From Telmatospirillum sp. J64-1 (GTDB lineage: Bacteria > Pseudomonadota > Alphaproteobacteria > Rhodospirillales > Magnetospirillaceae): DNA of 64,000 bases. The notes beneath the pieces were generated by a model that saw only the letters and a program-made list of their open reading frames with translations, was not told the origin of the DNA and did not search any database. Position numbers and translations under genes: made by a program. This document shows positions 9,743-18,768 of the stretch, piece by piece. Location: assembly GCF_006980715.1 (NCBI RefSeq), contig NZ_SBHN01000025.1:1-64000 (forward strand), in the 5' to 3' direction. Position 1 is the first letter of the stretch. Each line of letters begins with the position of its first letter.

Positions 9743-9777
9743 GAGAGCCCGTTGCCGGAAATCGGCAACGGGCTCTC
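9743..9777. terminator. 15-bp perfect hairpin between convergent genes
   Basis: GAGAGCCCGTTGCCG (9743-9757), loop gaaat, CGGCAACGGGCTCTC (9763-9777). It sits between the convergent surface-protein gene and valS. AAAGTTTT follows on the plus strand and TTCATTTC on the minus strand, so it probably ends both transcripts. Confidence 0.8.
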
Positions 9778-9805
9778 AAAGTTTTAATGGGGGCAGAGCC
9801 CGCGC

Positions 9806-12475
9806 TTATGCCGCGCTGAGACGATCCAGGGCCTCGACCAGCTTGGCCTTGGCCAGCGCCCATTCCTCGCGGCGCTCGCGCTGCTCCTCGACCACCTCGG
9901 GCTTGGCCTTGGCGAGGAAGGCTTCGTTGCCGAGCTTCTTGTCCACCTTGGCGATCTCACCGTCCAGCTTGGCGATTTCCTTGGTGAGACGGGCCTTCTC
10001 CTGGGCAATGTCGATGACGTCGCCCAGCGGCAGGACAGCCGTCGCCTCGTCCACCACCACCTGAACGGCCCCAGCCGTCGGCACGCCCTCGTCCGTGACC
10101 TCGATCCTGTCCAGGCGGGCCAGGGTGGCGATCTTGTCGCGATGCGTGTCCAGGCGCTTCCGGGTGACCTCGCTGGCGTCCTTCAGGTAGAGCGGGAAGC
10201 GGGCCGAGGGCGGCACGTTCATTTCCGAACGGACGGCGCGCACGGCGGTCACCAGACGCACCACCCAATCCATTTCCGCATCGGCCTCGGCATCCAGCAC
10301 GCCTTCCAGCTTCGGCCATTCGGCGGAAATCAGGCGGTTGGCGCGGGGATTGGCCACCCCGTCCTGCTCGGCCATCTGCTCCCACAGCTCTTCGGTGATG
10401 AAGGGCATGAAGGGATGCAGGACATGCAGGATCATGTCCAACGCCCAGGCGGCGGTGGCGCGCGTCTCGGCTTTGGCCTCGGCGTCATCGCCCTGGAAGA
10501 TCGGCTTGGCGAATTCCAGGTACCAGTCGCAGAAGGTTCCCCAGGTGAACTGGTAGATGCCCCCGGCGGCATCGTTGAAGCGATATGCCTCGACCGCCTC
10601 GCCCACGCGGTCGGCGGTTTCGGCCATCTTGCCGACGATCCAGCGATTGACCGTGTGCTTCACCTTGGCCGGATCGAAATCCGGCTGCGGCAGGCATTCG
10701 TTCATCTGGCAGAAACGGGCGGCGTTCCACAGCTTGGTCGAGAAGTTGCGATAGCCCTCGACCCGGCTTTCCGCCAGCTTGATGTCGCGCCCCTGCGCGG
10801 CCAGCGCCGTCAGGGTGAAGCGCAGGGCATCGCAGCCGTATTTCTCGATGAGGTCCAGCGGGTCGATGACGTTGCCCTTGGACTTCGACATCTTCTGGCC
10901 CTTCTCGTCGCGGACAAGGGCATGGATGTAGATGTGCTTGAAGGGCACCTCGCCCATGAAATGCAGACCCATCATCATCATCCGGGCAACCCAGAAGAAG
11001 ATGATGTCGAAGCCCGTCACCAGCACGTCGGTCGGGTAATAGCGGTCCAGTTCCGGGGTCTTGTCCGGCCAGCCCAAGGTCGAGAAGGGCCACAGCGCGG
11101 ACGAGAACCAGGTGTCCAGCACATCCGGGTCGCGGGTCAGCTCGACCTTATGGCCGTAATGCTTCTCCGCGGCCGCCAGGGCTTCCTCCTCGGTCAACTC
11201 GACGAAGGGAGTCTGGTCGGGGCCGTACCAGGCGGGAATCTGATGGCCCCACCAGATCTGGCGCGACACGCACCAGGGCTGGATGTTGCGCATCCATTCG
11301 AAATAGGTGTTTTCCCAGTGCTTGGGCACGAACTGGGTCTTGCCCGTCTCCACCGCCTCGATGGCCGGCTTGGCGAGCGTGGCGGCATCGACGAACCACT
11401 GGTCGGTCAGCCAGGGCTCGATCACCACGCCCGACCGGTCGCCGAAGGGCTGCATCAGGGTGTGGTTGTCGATCTTCTCGAGCAGGCCCAGGGCCTCCAT
11501 CTCGGCGACCACCTTCTTGCGCGCCTCGAAGCGGTCCATGCCCTGATACTCGGCGGGCACGTTCTCGTTCAGCCGGGCATCGCGGTCGAAAATGTTGATC
11601 ATCGGCAGATTGTGCCGGCGCCCGACCTCGAAGTCGTTGAAGTCGTGGGCGGGCGTGATCTTGACCGCACCGGTGCCCTTTTCCGGATCGGAATATTCAT
11701 CGGCCACGATCGGAATCAGGCGGCCGGTGATGGGCAGGACCACATTCTTGCCGACCAGCGCCGTATAGCGCTCGTCCTCGGGATGGACGGCGACGGCGGT
11801 ATCGCCCAGCATGGTTTCGGGGCGCGTGGTGGCGACGGTGATGAAGGTCCCCTCCATCCCCTCGACCGGGTATTTGAAATGCCACATATGGCCCTGGACT
11901 TCGCGCTGCTCGACTTCCAGGTCCGAGATGGCGGTATGCAGCTTGGGGTCCCAGTTGACCAGACGCTTGTCGCGATAGATCAGGCCCTGCTTGTGCAGGT
12001 CGACGAAGACCTTGCGCACCGCCTTGGACAGGCCCTCGTCCATGGTGAAGCGTTCGCGCGACCAGTCCGGCGAAGCGCCCAGGCGGCGCAGCTGGCGCGT
12101 GATCGTGCCGCCCGACTCGCCCTTCCATTGCCAGACGCGCTCGATGAAGCTGTCGCGTCCCAGATCATGCCGCGTCTTGCCCTCGGCGGCCAATTGGCGC
12201 TCGACCACCATCTGCGTGGCGATGCCGGCATGGTCGGTGCCCGGCTGCCACAGCGCGTCACGTCCCCGCATGCGGTAATAGCGGGTCAGGATGTCCTGAA
12301 GCGTGAAGGTGAGCGCGTGGCCCATATGCAGGCTGCCGGTGACGTTCGGCGGCGGCATCATGATGGTATAGGGCAAGGTCGAGGGCTTCTGTCCCGCACG
12401 GAACGCCCCGGTTTCTTCCCACAACTGGTAATGCTTCGCTTCGACCTCGGCGGGACGATAGGTTTTGTCCAGCAT
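9806..12475 (-). CDS. valS: Valyl-tRNA synthetase
   Basis: Class I synthetase for tRNA-Val with editing domain; about 889 residues from [21 protein letters not shown] appears as [17 protein letters not shown] near residue 45, the CP1 editing domain follows, KMSKS is in [14 protein letters not shown], and the C-terminus is the ValRS coiled-coil arm ([25 protein letters not shown]). An ATG 17 codons upstream is less likely because it would extend the protein into the popZ terminator region. It lies downstream of popZ on the same strand but is separated from it by a strong terminator, so it probably has its own promoter. Confidence 0.96.
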   Translation of the reverse strand: MLDKTYRPAEVEAKHYQLWEETGAFRAGQKPSTLPYTIMMPPPNVTGSLHMGHALTFTLQDILTRYYRMRGRDALWQPGTDHAGIATQMVVERQLAAEGKTRHDLGRDSFIERVWQWKGESGGTITRQLRRLGASPDWSRERFTMDEGLSKAVRKVFVDLHKQGLIYRDKRLVNWDPKLHTAISDLEVEQREVQGHMWHFKYPVEGMEGTFITVATTRPETMLGDTAVAVHPEDERYTALVGKNVVLPITGRLIPIVADEYSDPEKGTGAVKITPAHDFNDFEVGRRHNLPMINIFDRDARLNENVPAEYQGMDRFEARKKVVAEMEALGLLEKIDNHTLMQPFGDRSGVVIEPWLTDQWFVDAATLAKPAIEAVETGKTQFVPKHWENTYFEWMRNIQPWCVSRQIWWGHQIPAWYGPDQTPFVELTEEEALAAAEKHYGHKVELTRDPDVLDTWFSSALWPFSTLGWPDKTPELDRYYPTDVLVTGFDIIFFWVARMMMMGLHFMGEVPFKHIYIHALVRDEKGQKMSKSKGNVIDPLDLIEKYGCDALRFTLTALAAQGRDIKLAESRVEGYRNFSTKLWNAARFCQMNECLPQPDFDPAKVKHTVNRWIVGKMAETADRVGEAVEAYRFNDAAGGIYQFTWGTFCDWYLEFAKPIFQGDDAEAKAETRATAAWALDMILHVLHPFMPFITEELWEQMAEQDGVANPRANRLISAEWPKLEGVLDAEADAEMDWVVRLVTAVRAVRSEMNVPPSARFPLYLKDASEVTRKRLDTHRDKIATLARLDRIEVTDEGVPTAGAVQVVVDEATAVLPLGDVIDIAQEKARLTKEIAKLDGEIAKVDKKLGNEAFLAKAKPEVVEEQRERREEWALAKAKLVEALDRLSAA

Positions 12476-12502
12476 TGCTGACGCGGCTTCTTCTTTGTGC
12501 GT

Positions 12503-12539
12503 TAAAAAACAAACCGGCCCCGGCAAAAGCGGGGCCGGT
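12503..12539 (-). terminator. Rho-independent terminator of popZ
   Basis: On the minus strand ACCGGCCCCG-cttttgc-CGGGGCCGGT (12539 to 12513) is followed by TTGTTTTTTA. The 10-bp GC stem with a T-tract makes a strong intrinsic terminator just after popZ. Confidence 0.88.
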
Positions 12540-12556
12540 GAAGGAGCGGGCGGAGA

Positions 12557-13216
12557 TTAAAGCTTCTCGGCCCGGTTGACCATGCGCTCGATCTCCTGCT
12601 TGACCAGACGCTCGACCATATAGGGCAAGTTCTGATCCAGCCATTCCTTGAGCATGGGCCGCAGCATCTCGCGTACCATGTCTTCGAGCGTCAGGTTTGT
12701 ATTGCCGACGCCGACCGTGCGCTGGCGGGCAACGGCTCGGGCGAGTTCCGACAAAGCAGCGGTGGAAGCGGCTTCGACCGGCGGCGCGACCAGACGCTCG
12801 ACCTCTTCCCGGATCGAGAAGGACGGAGCGGGTTCGTATTCCCGCTTCGGTTCCGGTTCCGGTTCAGGCTCGGGTTCCGGTTCAGGCTCTGGTTCTGGCT
12901 CCGGCTCGAACTCAGGTTCCGGTTCGGGCTCAGGCTCAGGCTCAGGTTCTGGCTCGGGTTCCGCTTCGAAACCGGACAGGTCGAAGGCCTCTTCTTCAGG
13001 CTCCGGCTCGGGCTCGACCACCATGTCGCCGGTCAGTTCGAGGATATCCTCCTCTTCTTCTTCCGGCTCTGGCTCTGGCTCGGGTTCCGGCTCCGGCGGG
13101 GGAGCGGCCTTGGCCTTCTTGGCCTGTTCCTCGGCCTCATCCTCCGAGAGAATGCGGCGGATGGAGGCGAGGATGTCCTCCATCGACGGTTCTTGCTGGG
13201 CTTTGTCGTCGCTCAT
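12557..13216 (-). CDS. popZ: Polar organizing protein PopZ (DUF2497)
   Basis: 219 residues with the three-part PopZ layout. The N-terminal helix [18 protein letters not shown] recruits client proteins. The central acidic linker, about residues 41-128, is made almost entirely of Glu-Pro repeats. The C-terminal helices ([20 protein letters not shown], then [16 protein letters not shown]) drive oligomerisation. In Caulobacter PopZ forms a polar matrix that anchors the chromosome origin through ParB and recruits signalling proteins. The linker is unusually regular, and at DNA level is a degenerate GGTTCC/GGCTCA-type hexamer tandem. Position between tolC and valS is a conserved alphaproteobacterial order. 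Confidence 0.92.
   Translation of the reverse strand: MSDDKAQQEPSMEDILASIRRILSEDEAEEQAKKAKAAPPPEPEPEPEPEPEEEEEDILELTGDMVVEPEPEPEEEAFDLSGFEAEPEPEPEPEPEPEPEPEFEPEPEPEPEPEPEPEPEPEPKREYEPAPSFSIREEVERLVAPPVEAASTAALSELARAVARQRTVGVGNTNLTLEDMVREMLRPMLKEWLDQNLPYMVERLVKQEIERMVNRAEKL
12845..13100. repeat. Degenerate hexanucleotide tandem coding Glu-Pro repeats
   Basis: Runs of (GGYTCN)n hexamers on the plus strand, encoding EP dipeptides on the minus strand inside popZ, interrupted around 12960-13000 and 13020-13065. All interruptions keep frame, so the length can vary by whole dipeptides. Confidence 0.8.
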
Positions 13217-13242
13217 GACTCGACTATGTGCCTTTCCGGAAG

Positions 13243-13260
13243 GGGGCGGAGCACCGCCCC
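13243..13260 (-). terminator. Short hairpin between tolC and popZ
   Basis: GGGGCGG-agca-CCGCCCC lies six bases after the tolC stop codon when read on the minus strand. Only CTTCC follows, with no T-tract, so at best it is a weak terminator and tolC may read into popZ. Confidence 0.35.
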
Positions 13261-13266
13261 TGTCCT

Positions 13267-14625
13267 TCAGTTACCGGGATCGGTGATGATGTCGCTGCCG
13301 ATCCAACGGCCGCGGGTCTGCTCGTAATGCTCGATGGGGTCGTAGACGGTGACCGGCAGGCCCAAAGCCATGGCGGTCAAGCTGCCGACGGCGCTGCGCA
13401 GCTGGAAGGCCGCGACCTGCTCGTCGCGCTGGGCCCGGACCAGGCTGACCTGGGCGTCGAGCAATTCCTGCTCGGCATCCAGGACGTCAAGCACGGTACG
13501 GGCGCCGACCAGAGCCTCTTCCCGTACCCCTTCCAGGGCCAGGCGGGCAGCATTGATCTGGCTGTTGAAGGCCTCGATGCTGGCACGGGCCGTCTGCAGG
13601 CCTTCCCAGGACTGGGCAGCCAGTTCGATGGCATTGCGGCGCGCTTCGTCGACCTCGATCTGACGCTGTCCGGCGATATGCTTCTGCTGGCGCAGGCGGC
13701 CGTAGACGGCTCCGGCCTCATAGAGCGGCACCGTCACATTCACGGTCGCCTGATACTGTTCCACATTGTCGCTGGCGCCTTGGTCCCAACCGCGCAGGGC
13801 GGCGCCATTCAGCGAAACGGTCGGCAGCAATTCCCCACGCACCAGATCCACCCCGGCACCGGCGGCGCGGGCGGCATATTCGGTGGACAGGACGGAGGGA
13901 TTGGCGGCGGCGGCCAGCGTCACCGATTCTTCCAGATTGACCGGCAGGTCGCCAAGACGAGGCGGCTGCTGCAGGTTGCCGGGCTGGATCCCGACCAGCG
14001 TCTGGAAAGCGGCGCGCGAGGCTTCGAGATTGCCTTCGGCCAAACGGCGGTCGGCAAGCGCGCGGGCCAAGCGGGCCTCGGCCTGGCTGACGTCGGTGCG
14101 AGTGATCTCGCCGACGCGGAAGCGGTCGCTGGCGGCCTCCAGCTGGCGGCGCAGCACTTCCTCGTTGTTCTGGGTCAGCGCCAGCACGGCCTGGTCACGC
14201 ACCACGTTCAGATAGGCGGTGGCGCTGTTCAGCAGCACGGTCTGTTCGGTCGCCTGCAGCAGGGCCCGCTGGGCCAGCACCGTTTCTTCCGCCTGATTGG
14301 TGGCGGCAACCGTGCGCCCACCGCGATACAGGGGCTGCGAGACGTTGATGCCGATGCTGTGGGGAGTGCGGTTGTCGGTGACCGGGCCGCTTTCTATGCG
14401 GGTCGCCCCCACATCACCGCTCAAGGAGACGGTGGGACGCCAGCCCGACAGGGCCTGAGGGACGGTCTCGTCAACGGCGCGCAAGGCGGCGCGCTGAGCA
14501 AGCAGCGTCGGATTGTTTTCGTAAGCCAAAGCCAAGGCTTCTTCAAGGGTCTGGGCGTTCACAGGCCCGGCGATCAGGGTACCGGCAATGACAAAACCGG
14601 CGACGAGGCTGTTTCGCTTTTTCAT
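13267..14625 (-). CDS. tolC: TolC-family outer membrane efflux protein
   Basis: About 452 residues. Start chosen at [20 protein letters not shown] (14625) because it begins a signal peptide ending VNA-QT and has GAAGGTGGGG upstream; the frame is open 31 codons further. Two repeated OEP halves follow, with typical segments such as [24 protein letters not shown] and [18 protein letters not shown]. It forms the trimeric outer-membrane channel for type I secretion and RND pumps. No pump partner is encoded nearby; the pcm-rhodanese-tolC-popZ order is conserved in the class. Confidence 0.93.
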   Translation of the reverse strand: MKKRNSLVAGFVIAGTLIAGPVNAQTLEEALALAYENNPTLLAQRAALRAVDETVPQALSGWRPTVSLSGDVGATRIESGPVTDNRTPHSIGINVSQPLYRGGRTVAATNQAEETVLAQRALLQATEQTVLLNSATAYLNVVRDQAVLALTQNNEEVLRRQLEAASDRFRVGEITRTDVSQAEARLARALADRRLAEGNLEASRAAFQTLVGIQPGNLQQPPRLGDLPVNLEESVTLAAAANPSVLSTEYAARAAGAGVDLVRGELLPTVSLNGAALRGWDQGASDNVEQYQATVNVTVPLYEAGAVYGRLRQQKHIAGQRQIEVDEARRNAIELAAQSWEGLQTARASIEAFNSQINAARLALEGVREEALVGARTVLDVLDAEQELLDAQVSLVRAQRDEQVAAFQLRSAVGSLTAMALGLPVTVYDPIEHYEQTRGRWIGSDIITDPGN

Positions 14626-14736
14626 TCCCCACCTTCTTTCCCGCCGGGCAAGCCAAAGACGGCCGCCTCCCGACGTTTTATTCAGAGGACACAATAACTT
14701 CCGAGCAAAGAATATCAAGCGAATTGAACTTGACGG

Positions 14737-15069
14737 TCAGTACAGGCTCATTCCTCGATCAATCTCGCGCGCCCAGGCGTCAATGCCGCCGCGCAGATTG
14801 ATTGCATTGTCGAAGCCGTTGCGGCGCAACCATGCGGTCATATGCAGGCTGCGCACGCCGTGATGGCAGATAACCACCAGAGGCCTGTCCCGAGGCAACT
14901 CCTCAAGCCTTTCAGGGACTTCGTTCATGGGAATCTTCATGCTGCCGGAAATCAGGCAGATATCGGTTTCCCAGGATTCGCGCACATCCAGAAGGGCCGG
15001 CGCCTCGCCAGCGTTCCTCCGCCTTTCCAATTCGACGACGTCGATATCGAAAGGCTGTTCCGCGGCCAT
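14737..15069 (-). CDS. Single-domain rhodanese
   Basis: 110 residues, one rhodanese homology domain. The active-site loop is CHHGVRS with the persulfide cysteine, and ALLDVRESWE and GGIDAWAREID mark the domain ends. Probably a cytoplasmic sulfurtransferase; acceptor unknown. It has a good ribosome site (GGGAAGGGGACG) and lies about 60 bases after the pcm-like gene on the same strand. Confidence 0.88.
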   Translation of the reverse strand: MAAEQPFDIDVVELERRRNAGEAPALLDVRESWETDICLISGSMKIPMNEVPERLEELPRDRPLVVICHHGVRSLHMTAWLRRNGFDNAINLRGGIDAWAREIDRGMSLY

Positions 15070-15128
15070 ATCCGTCCCCTTCCCTCAAGACCCGACAATG
15101 CGGCCGGGCGTCACCGCCCGGCATTTCC

Positions 15129-15782
15129 TCAGAAGACGAAGCCCTGCTGCTTCTCCATACCCGGCAGCAGCGGCGTGCCGGCCTCGAAGAACACGCGGCG
15201 CCCGAAAGCATCACCCACGCGCTCGATCAAGGTAGCCTGCCCCATATTGGCAGGACCCGCGACGACCGCAACCAGACGCCCACCATCGGCCAGTTGCTGG
15301 CACAGGCCGGGAGGCACCTCTTCCACCGCACCGCTGATGACGATGACGTCATAGGGCGCCTGGGCGGGATATCCCTCGCGCAGCGGACCGTTGACCACGG
15401 CCACGTTATGGATCCCCAACTCGTTCAGCACGCTGTTGGCGCGCTGCGACATCTCGTCGTCGGATTCCAGAGCGACCACGGTGCTGGCGATCTTCGACAC
15501 CACGCCGGCGCAATATCCGGTGGCGCAGCCGATTTCCAGGACCACGTCGGTCGGCTTGATCTCGGCCATCTGCAGCAGGCGGGCCAGCACCATCGGCTCC
15601 ATCAGGAAGCGGCCGTTGCCGAGCGGCAGATCCTCGTCGATATAAGCGATCCCGCGCATCTGCTTGGGCACGAACAGCTCGCGCGGCAGGGCCTCCATAG
15701 CGTCGGTGACCAGCGGATCCGTCACGCGGTTCGTGCGGATCTGGTTCTCCACCATATTGTGCCGTGCGGCAGCGTAATCCAT
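15129..15782 (-). CDS. Protein-L-isoaspartate O-methyltransferase family protein
   Basis: 217 residues from MDYAAARHNMVENQIRTNRV, chosen because GGAG precedes it and the upstream extension is unrelated. SAM-binding motif I is VLEIGCATGYCAGVVSKIA and the acidic post-I residue is in VVALESD; the family segment PRELFVPKQMRGIAYIDEDL is present. It belongs to the Pcm-like branch found just upstream of tolC in Alphaproteobacteria, which is shorter and more divergent than E. coli Pcm, so true repair activity on isoaspartyl residues is probable but not assured. Confidence 0.87.
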   Translation of the reverse strand: MDYAAARHNMVENQIRTNRVTDPLVTDAMEALPRELFVPKQMRGIAYIDEDLPLGNGRFLMEPMVLARLLQMAEIKPTDVVLEIGCATGYCAGVVSKIASTVVALESDDEMSQRANSVLNELGIHNVAVVNGPLREGYPAQAPYDVIVISGAVEEVPPGLCQQLADGGRLVAVVAGPANMGQATLIERVGDAFGRRVFFEAGTPLLPGMEKQQGFVF

Positions 15783-15921
15783 GTTCCAACTCCAGGAAGC
15801 CGGTGGGCCTAAAAAAATGCAACCGCCCGCTTTATAATGTGTGCCAGCATTTAACACAATCCCAGCCGCAGTCCTCCGCGCATGGCCGAAAAAAGCCTTC
15901 GCAAGGAAAGATAAAAGCGCC

Positions 15922-15950
15922 TTGACCGCGCCGTCGGCTGGGTCTATAAA
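15922..15950 (+). promoter_or_regulatory. Promoter of tRNA-Cys
   Basis: TTGACC (15922-15927) and TATAAA (15945-15950) with a 17-base spacer, followed by the GC-rich discriminator gcgcgtcc. The tRNA starts about 50 bases downstream. Confidence 0.8.
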
Positions 15951-16000
15951 GCGCGTCCTCACGATGCGGCAGCGACCTGCAAGGGCGATGCGGCAACGTT

Positions 16001-16074
16001 GGCCGGGTGGCAGAGTGGCTATGCAGGGGACTGCAAATCCCCGTACATCGGTTCAATTCCGGTCCCGGCCTCCA
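16001..16074 (+). tRNA. tRNA-Cys (GCA)
   Basis: A complete cloverleaf reads from GGCCGGGTGGCAGAG to the encoded CCA. The acceptor arms GGCCGGG/CCCGGCC pair fully. The anticodon loop ACTGCAAA gives GCA (Cys) and the T-loop is GGTTCAATTCC. Confidence 0.96.
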
Positions 16075-16121
16075 TATGCCAAGTGGTTGATGGATCACGA
16101 AAAAATCCTCCAAAAAGAGGG

Positions 16122-16150
16122 TTGTCGAAGCGATCCGAGGCTGCTATAAG
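16122..16150 (+). promoter_or_regulatory. Promoter of tRNA-Asn
   Basis: TTGTCG (16122-16127) and TATAAG (16145-16150) are 17 bases apart in the 146-base gap between the two tRNA genes, so tRNA-Asn probably has its own start. Confidence 0.6.
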
Positions 16151-16220
16151 GCAAACATCGGTGCAAGCCGATGAAAATCGTTGAAGATGACATTACGGCT
16201 ACCGACGCCGAATGTACTGA

Positions 16221-16296
16221 TCCCAGGTAGCTCAGTCGGTAGAGCGAGCGGCTGTTAACCGCTTGGTCGGGGGTTCGAGTCCCTCCCTGGGAGCCA
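16221..16296 (+). tRNA. tRNA-Asn (GTT)
   Basis: The cloverleaf runs from TCCCAGGTAGCTCAGTCGG to the encoded CCA. The acceptor arms TCCCAGG/CCTGGGA pair; the anticodon loop CTGTTAACC gives GTT (Asn). Confidence 0.96.
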
Positions 16297-16302
16297 ATGC
16301 CG

Positions 16303-16336
16303 AAGGGCCAGTCCGGAAACGGACTGGCCCTTTCGC
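16303..16336 (+). terminator. Terminator of tRNA-Asn
   Basis: AAGGGCCAGTCCG-gaaa-CGGACTGGCCCTT is a 13-bp perfect stem with a tetraloop, followed by tcgcgtta. It begins seven bases after the CCA end. Confidence 0.75.
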
Positions 16337-16450
16337 GTTATCCCGATTTTCCTGAAGCAGCTTGCCTTCAAAGATCCCGGGAGAGAGCCTGGACAGTGTA
16401 GCCTGGACTACTCATAATTCATTGTCCCCTTACAATTATGGGCCGTCCAG

Positions 16451-17359
16451 TTGGATCCTCTCAGTGACGTCATTGCTCTGCTACGGCCGAGCACAGCCGT
16501 GGCCAAGCCGATAAGCGGGCGGGGTCGATGGGGGATTCGCTATGCCGCCAACAACGCACCGGGATTCGCGATTATCTTGCGAGGCGAAGCATGGTTGTCG
16601 CTGGATGGTGGCGAACCGCTTCCTATCCGGAAGGGCGACTTCCTTCTCCTTCCAACCACCCCCTCCTTCACGATGAGTAGCCATGTGGGGGTGAAGTGTG
16701 AGTTCAGAGATCCACTCGACGTTCCTGTTCGACACGGAGAGCAAGAGGGAGAGGCGGAATTCATCGCTTTGGGCGGCACGTTCCGCATCGAACAGATCAA
16801 CGCTCCGCTACTCCTGGCGCTCCTGCCTTCGATCATCCACATTCCGGCCTCCGAAGGAAGGACAGGGCGGCTCAGCCGCGTGATTGACCTCATCACGGAA
16901 GAATGCGGAAGCGATGAGCCGGGAAAGGAAATGCTTCTCCAGCGCCTCCTCGAGGTACTGCTTATCGAGGCGCTCCGCTGGCGTGGCATCGATAAGGATA
17001 CTGATCGTGCCGGTCTGCTCCGAGGAATGCGCGACCCAATTCTCGCACGAGTGCTCCGGGCCATGCATGCAGACGTCCGAGCAAACTGGACGGTCGCAGG
17101 CCTCGCCAAAGTTGCAGGCCTGTCCCGTTCAGCCTTCGCCGCTCGCTTCAGTGACGTGCTTGGGTGCGGGCCAATCGAGTACCTTGCGCGATGGAGGATG
17201 GCGTTGGCGAAAGACGCGCTTATCCGGGGAGCCAAAACCCTAGACAAGATCGCCGAGGAGATAGGCTACGAGTCTGCCAGTGCATTCAGCACCGCCTTCC
17301 GCAAGCGCCTGGGCTGCTCCCCAGGTCGGTTCGCACGCGAGGCCGCATCAGCCGGCTGA
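16451..17359 (+). CDS. AraC-family transcriptional regulator with cupin domain
   Basis: 302 residues. The N-terminal half is an AraC-type cupin (cupin_6; GEAWLSLDGGEPLPIRKGDFLLLP), followed by a helical linker. The C-terminal ~100 residues carry the two helix-turn-helices: WTVAGLAKVAGLSRSAFAARF, then LDKIAEEIGYESASAFSTAF ending KRLGCSPGRFAR. The only suitable start is a TTG at 16451. It probably controls the short-chain dehydrogenase gene 103 bases downstream, a common pairing. By eye the codons are less GC-biased than those of the neighbours, which fits recent acquisition next to tRNA-Asn. Confidence 0.88.
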   Translation: MDPLSDVIALLRPSTAVAKPISGRGRWGIRYAANNAPGFAIILRGEAWLSLDGGEPLPIRKGDFLLLPTTPSFTMSSHVGVKCEFRDPLDVPVRHGEQEGEAEFIALGGTFRIEQINAPLLLALLPSIIHIPASEGRTGRLSRVIDLITEECGSDEPGKEMLLQRLLEVLLIEALRWRGIDKDTDRAGLLRGMRDPILARVLRAMHADVRANWTVAGLAKVAGLSRSAFAARFSDVLGCGPIEYLARWRMALAKDALIRGAKTLDKIAEEIGYESASAFSTAFRKRLGCSPGRFAREAASAG

Positions 17360-17462
17360 GGGCGTAAATTGGACGATTGGACATTAATTTAAGACTAGCA
17401 ATTATAGATCGCCCACCTCTCTCGGCATAAGAGAGGACCCTCTAAAGACACGGAGGTCCTCT

Positions 17463-18212
17463 ATGCAAACGATCCTGATCACCGGCTGCTCGTCCGGTTA
17501 CGGTCTTGAGACCGCTCGCCATTTCCTGGCCAATGGTTGGAACGTCATCGCCACGATGCGAACTCCCAATGCCGAGGTTCTGCCTCCCTCGGATAAGCTG
17601 AAGATCCTGCCGCTCGACGTAACAGACGAGAACAGCATCGCAGCGGCCATCGACGCGGCCGGCCCTATTGATGTTCTGGTCAACAATGCAGGCATTGGAG
17701 TAGTCGGGGCATTCGAGGCAACGCCGATGTCTCATATTCGCAAGGTCTTCAACACGAACACCTTCGGCGTCATGGCCATGACGCAAGCTGTCATTCCCCA
17801 GATGCGCGAGCGCCGTTCAGGCGTGATTGTGAATATCACGTCCACCGTGACCCTCACGACATTCCCGCTCGCAGCAGCATACACCGCCAGCAAGCAGGCA
17901 ATTGAGGGTTTCACCGGATCCCTGGCACACGAACTCGCATATTTTGGCATCCGCTCGAAGCTTGTGGAACCTGGATACGGCCCGACCACCCGCTTTGCCC
18001 AGAACACGGACATCAAAGTTGAAGACCTGATCCCCGAGGAATACGCAGCCTTCGCCGCTCCGATCTTCCAATCCTTCGCAAACCCGCAAGCGACAACGAA
18101 GGAGACCGATGTTGCCGAGGCCGTTTGGGCCGCGGTTCACGATAGGTCCGAACAGTTGCACTTTCCCGCAGGTGAGGATGCTGTCGCGCTCGCAAAGGCC
18201 CGCTTCGGCTAA
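17463..18212 (+). CDS. Short-chain dehydrogenase/reductase
   Basis: 249-residue classical SDR. Nucleotide-binding motif TGCSSGYGLETA is at residues 7-18, NNAG at about 74-77, and the catalytic Ser-Tyr-Lys is in NITSTVTLTTFPLAAAYTASK. The absence of a Gly-rich basic site does not settle NAD versus NADP use. Substrate unknown. A ribosome site GGAGG lies just before ATG. It pairs with the upstream AraC regulator and shares its less GC-rich composition. Confidence 0.9.
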   Translation: MQTILITGCSSGYGLETARHFLANGWNVIATMRTPNAEVLPPSDKLKILPLDVTDENSIAAAIDAAGPIDVLVNNAGIGVVGAFEATPMSHIRKVFNTNTFGVMAMTQAVIPQMRERRSGVIVNITSTVTLTTFPLAAAYTASKQAIEGFTGSLAHELAYFGIRSKLVEPGYGPTTRFAQNTDIKVEDLIPEEYAAFAAPIFQSFANPQATTKETDVAEAVWAAVHDRSEQLHFPAGEDAVALAKARFG

Positions 18213-18255
18213 GCCCCGCCGCGTTGATCGCGCTGAGGATCAACGTGGAAAGTCA

Positions 18256-18301
18256 GTCAGGCGGCGGCAGAACCGCCTCCCCACACCTTCCGCCGCCTGA
18301 C
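18256..18301 (+). terminator. 12-bp perfect inverted repeat after the SDR gene
   Basis: GTCAGGCGGCGG (18256-18267) and CCGCCGCCTGAC (18290-18301) pair fully around 22 bases. There is no T-tract. It begins 44 bases after the SDR stop and may mark the edge of the AraC-SDR insert. The rest of the 251-base gap (18213-18463) shows no gene. Confidence 0.45.
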
Positions 18302-18441
18302 ACCTCCCCGCTTTCGGGATTCCGCCAAGCGAAACGAATGGGGAGGCCATACGAAACTTGCCTCCCGCGGCGGTCTACCGCGTCATACAGCGCCGCAGCT
18401 CCATCCCTTTCCCGAGCATCTCAAGGGTCAGAATCACACCT

Positions 18442-18464
18442 AGGCCTGGAGACAGCCCAGGCCT
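18442..18464 (-). terminator. Hairpin at the end of the small conserved gene
   Basis: AGGCCTGG-agacagc-CCAGGCCT is an 8-bp stem overlapping the last base of the stop codon of the minus-strand gene. No T-tract follows, so activity is uncertain. Confidence 0.35.
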
Positions 18465-18685
18465 CATTTCTTGGCGAAGGGATTGACCAGCTCGTCGATC
18501 AGACGGTGCAATTCCTGGCGCATCTGCGCCTCGTCGCAGCCCATCAGAATGGCATCCTCCAGCGCATCCTGGCAGACTTGCCGGATCTCGGTGATGTTCT
18601 GGTTCAATACCTTCAGCTTTTCCAGGCAGGAAACGGGGGCGCCTTCCGGCGTGAGCCAGCGGGGGGCCTGATCCTCGTCTTTCAT
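18464..18685 (-). CDS. Small conserved cytoplasmic protein, function unknown
   Basis: 73 residues from MKDEDQAPRWLTPEGAPVSC to LVNPFAKK; a much longer open frame exists upstream, but this start has GGTGGAGTTCCC before it and gives a sensible globular protein. It is mostly helical and acidic with three cysteines and no membrane segment. The opening WLTPEGAPVSCLEKLKVLNQ and the helical end look like a small alphaproteobacterial family I cannot name. It lies about 80 bases downstream of the Clp1-like kinase gene on the same strand. Confidence 0.7.
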   Translation of the reverse strand: MKDEDQAPRWLTPEGAPVSCLEKLKVLNQNITEIRQVCQDALEDAILMGCDEAQMRQELHRLIDELVNPFAKK

Positions 18686-18768
18686 GGGAACTCCACCATC
18701 ATCCTCGTTCCTATTATTACGTCTTCCGGAAAGCCGACCAAAGTGCCTTCCGCTTTTTCGCGGCGAGG

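Noticed and set aside
10142-12481. 779-codon plus-strand frame opposite valS
   Set aside because: It is fully antisense to valyl-tRNA synthetase and shows the same low-complexity shadow composition.
12845-13100. Regular repeats considered as a CRISPR or minisatellite locus
   Set aside because: The units are contiguous hexamers without spacers and lie in frame inside popZ.
16272-16296. tRNA-Asn 3' end as an attachment site
   Set aside because: No direct repeat of this segment was found downstream up to 18.5 kb and no integrase gene is present.
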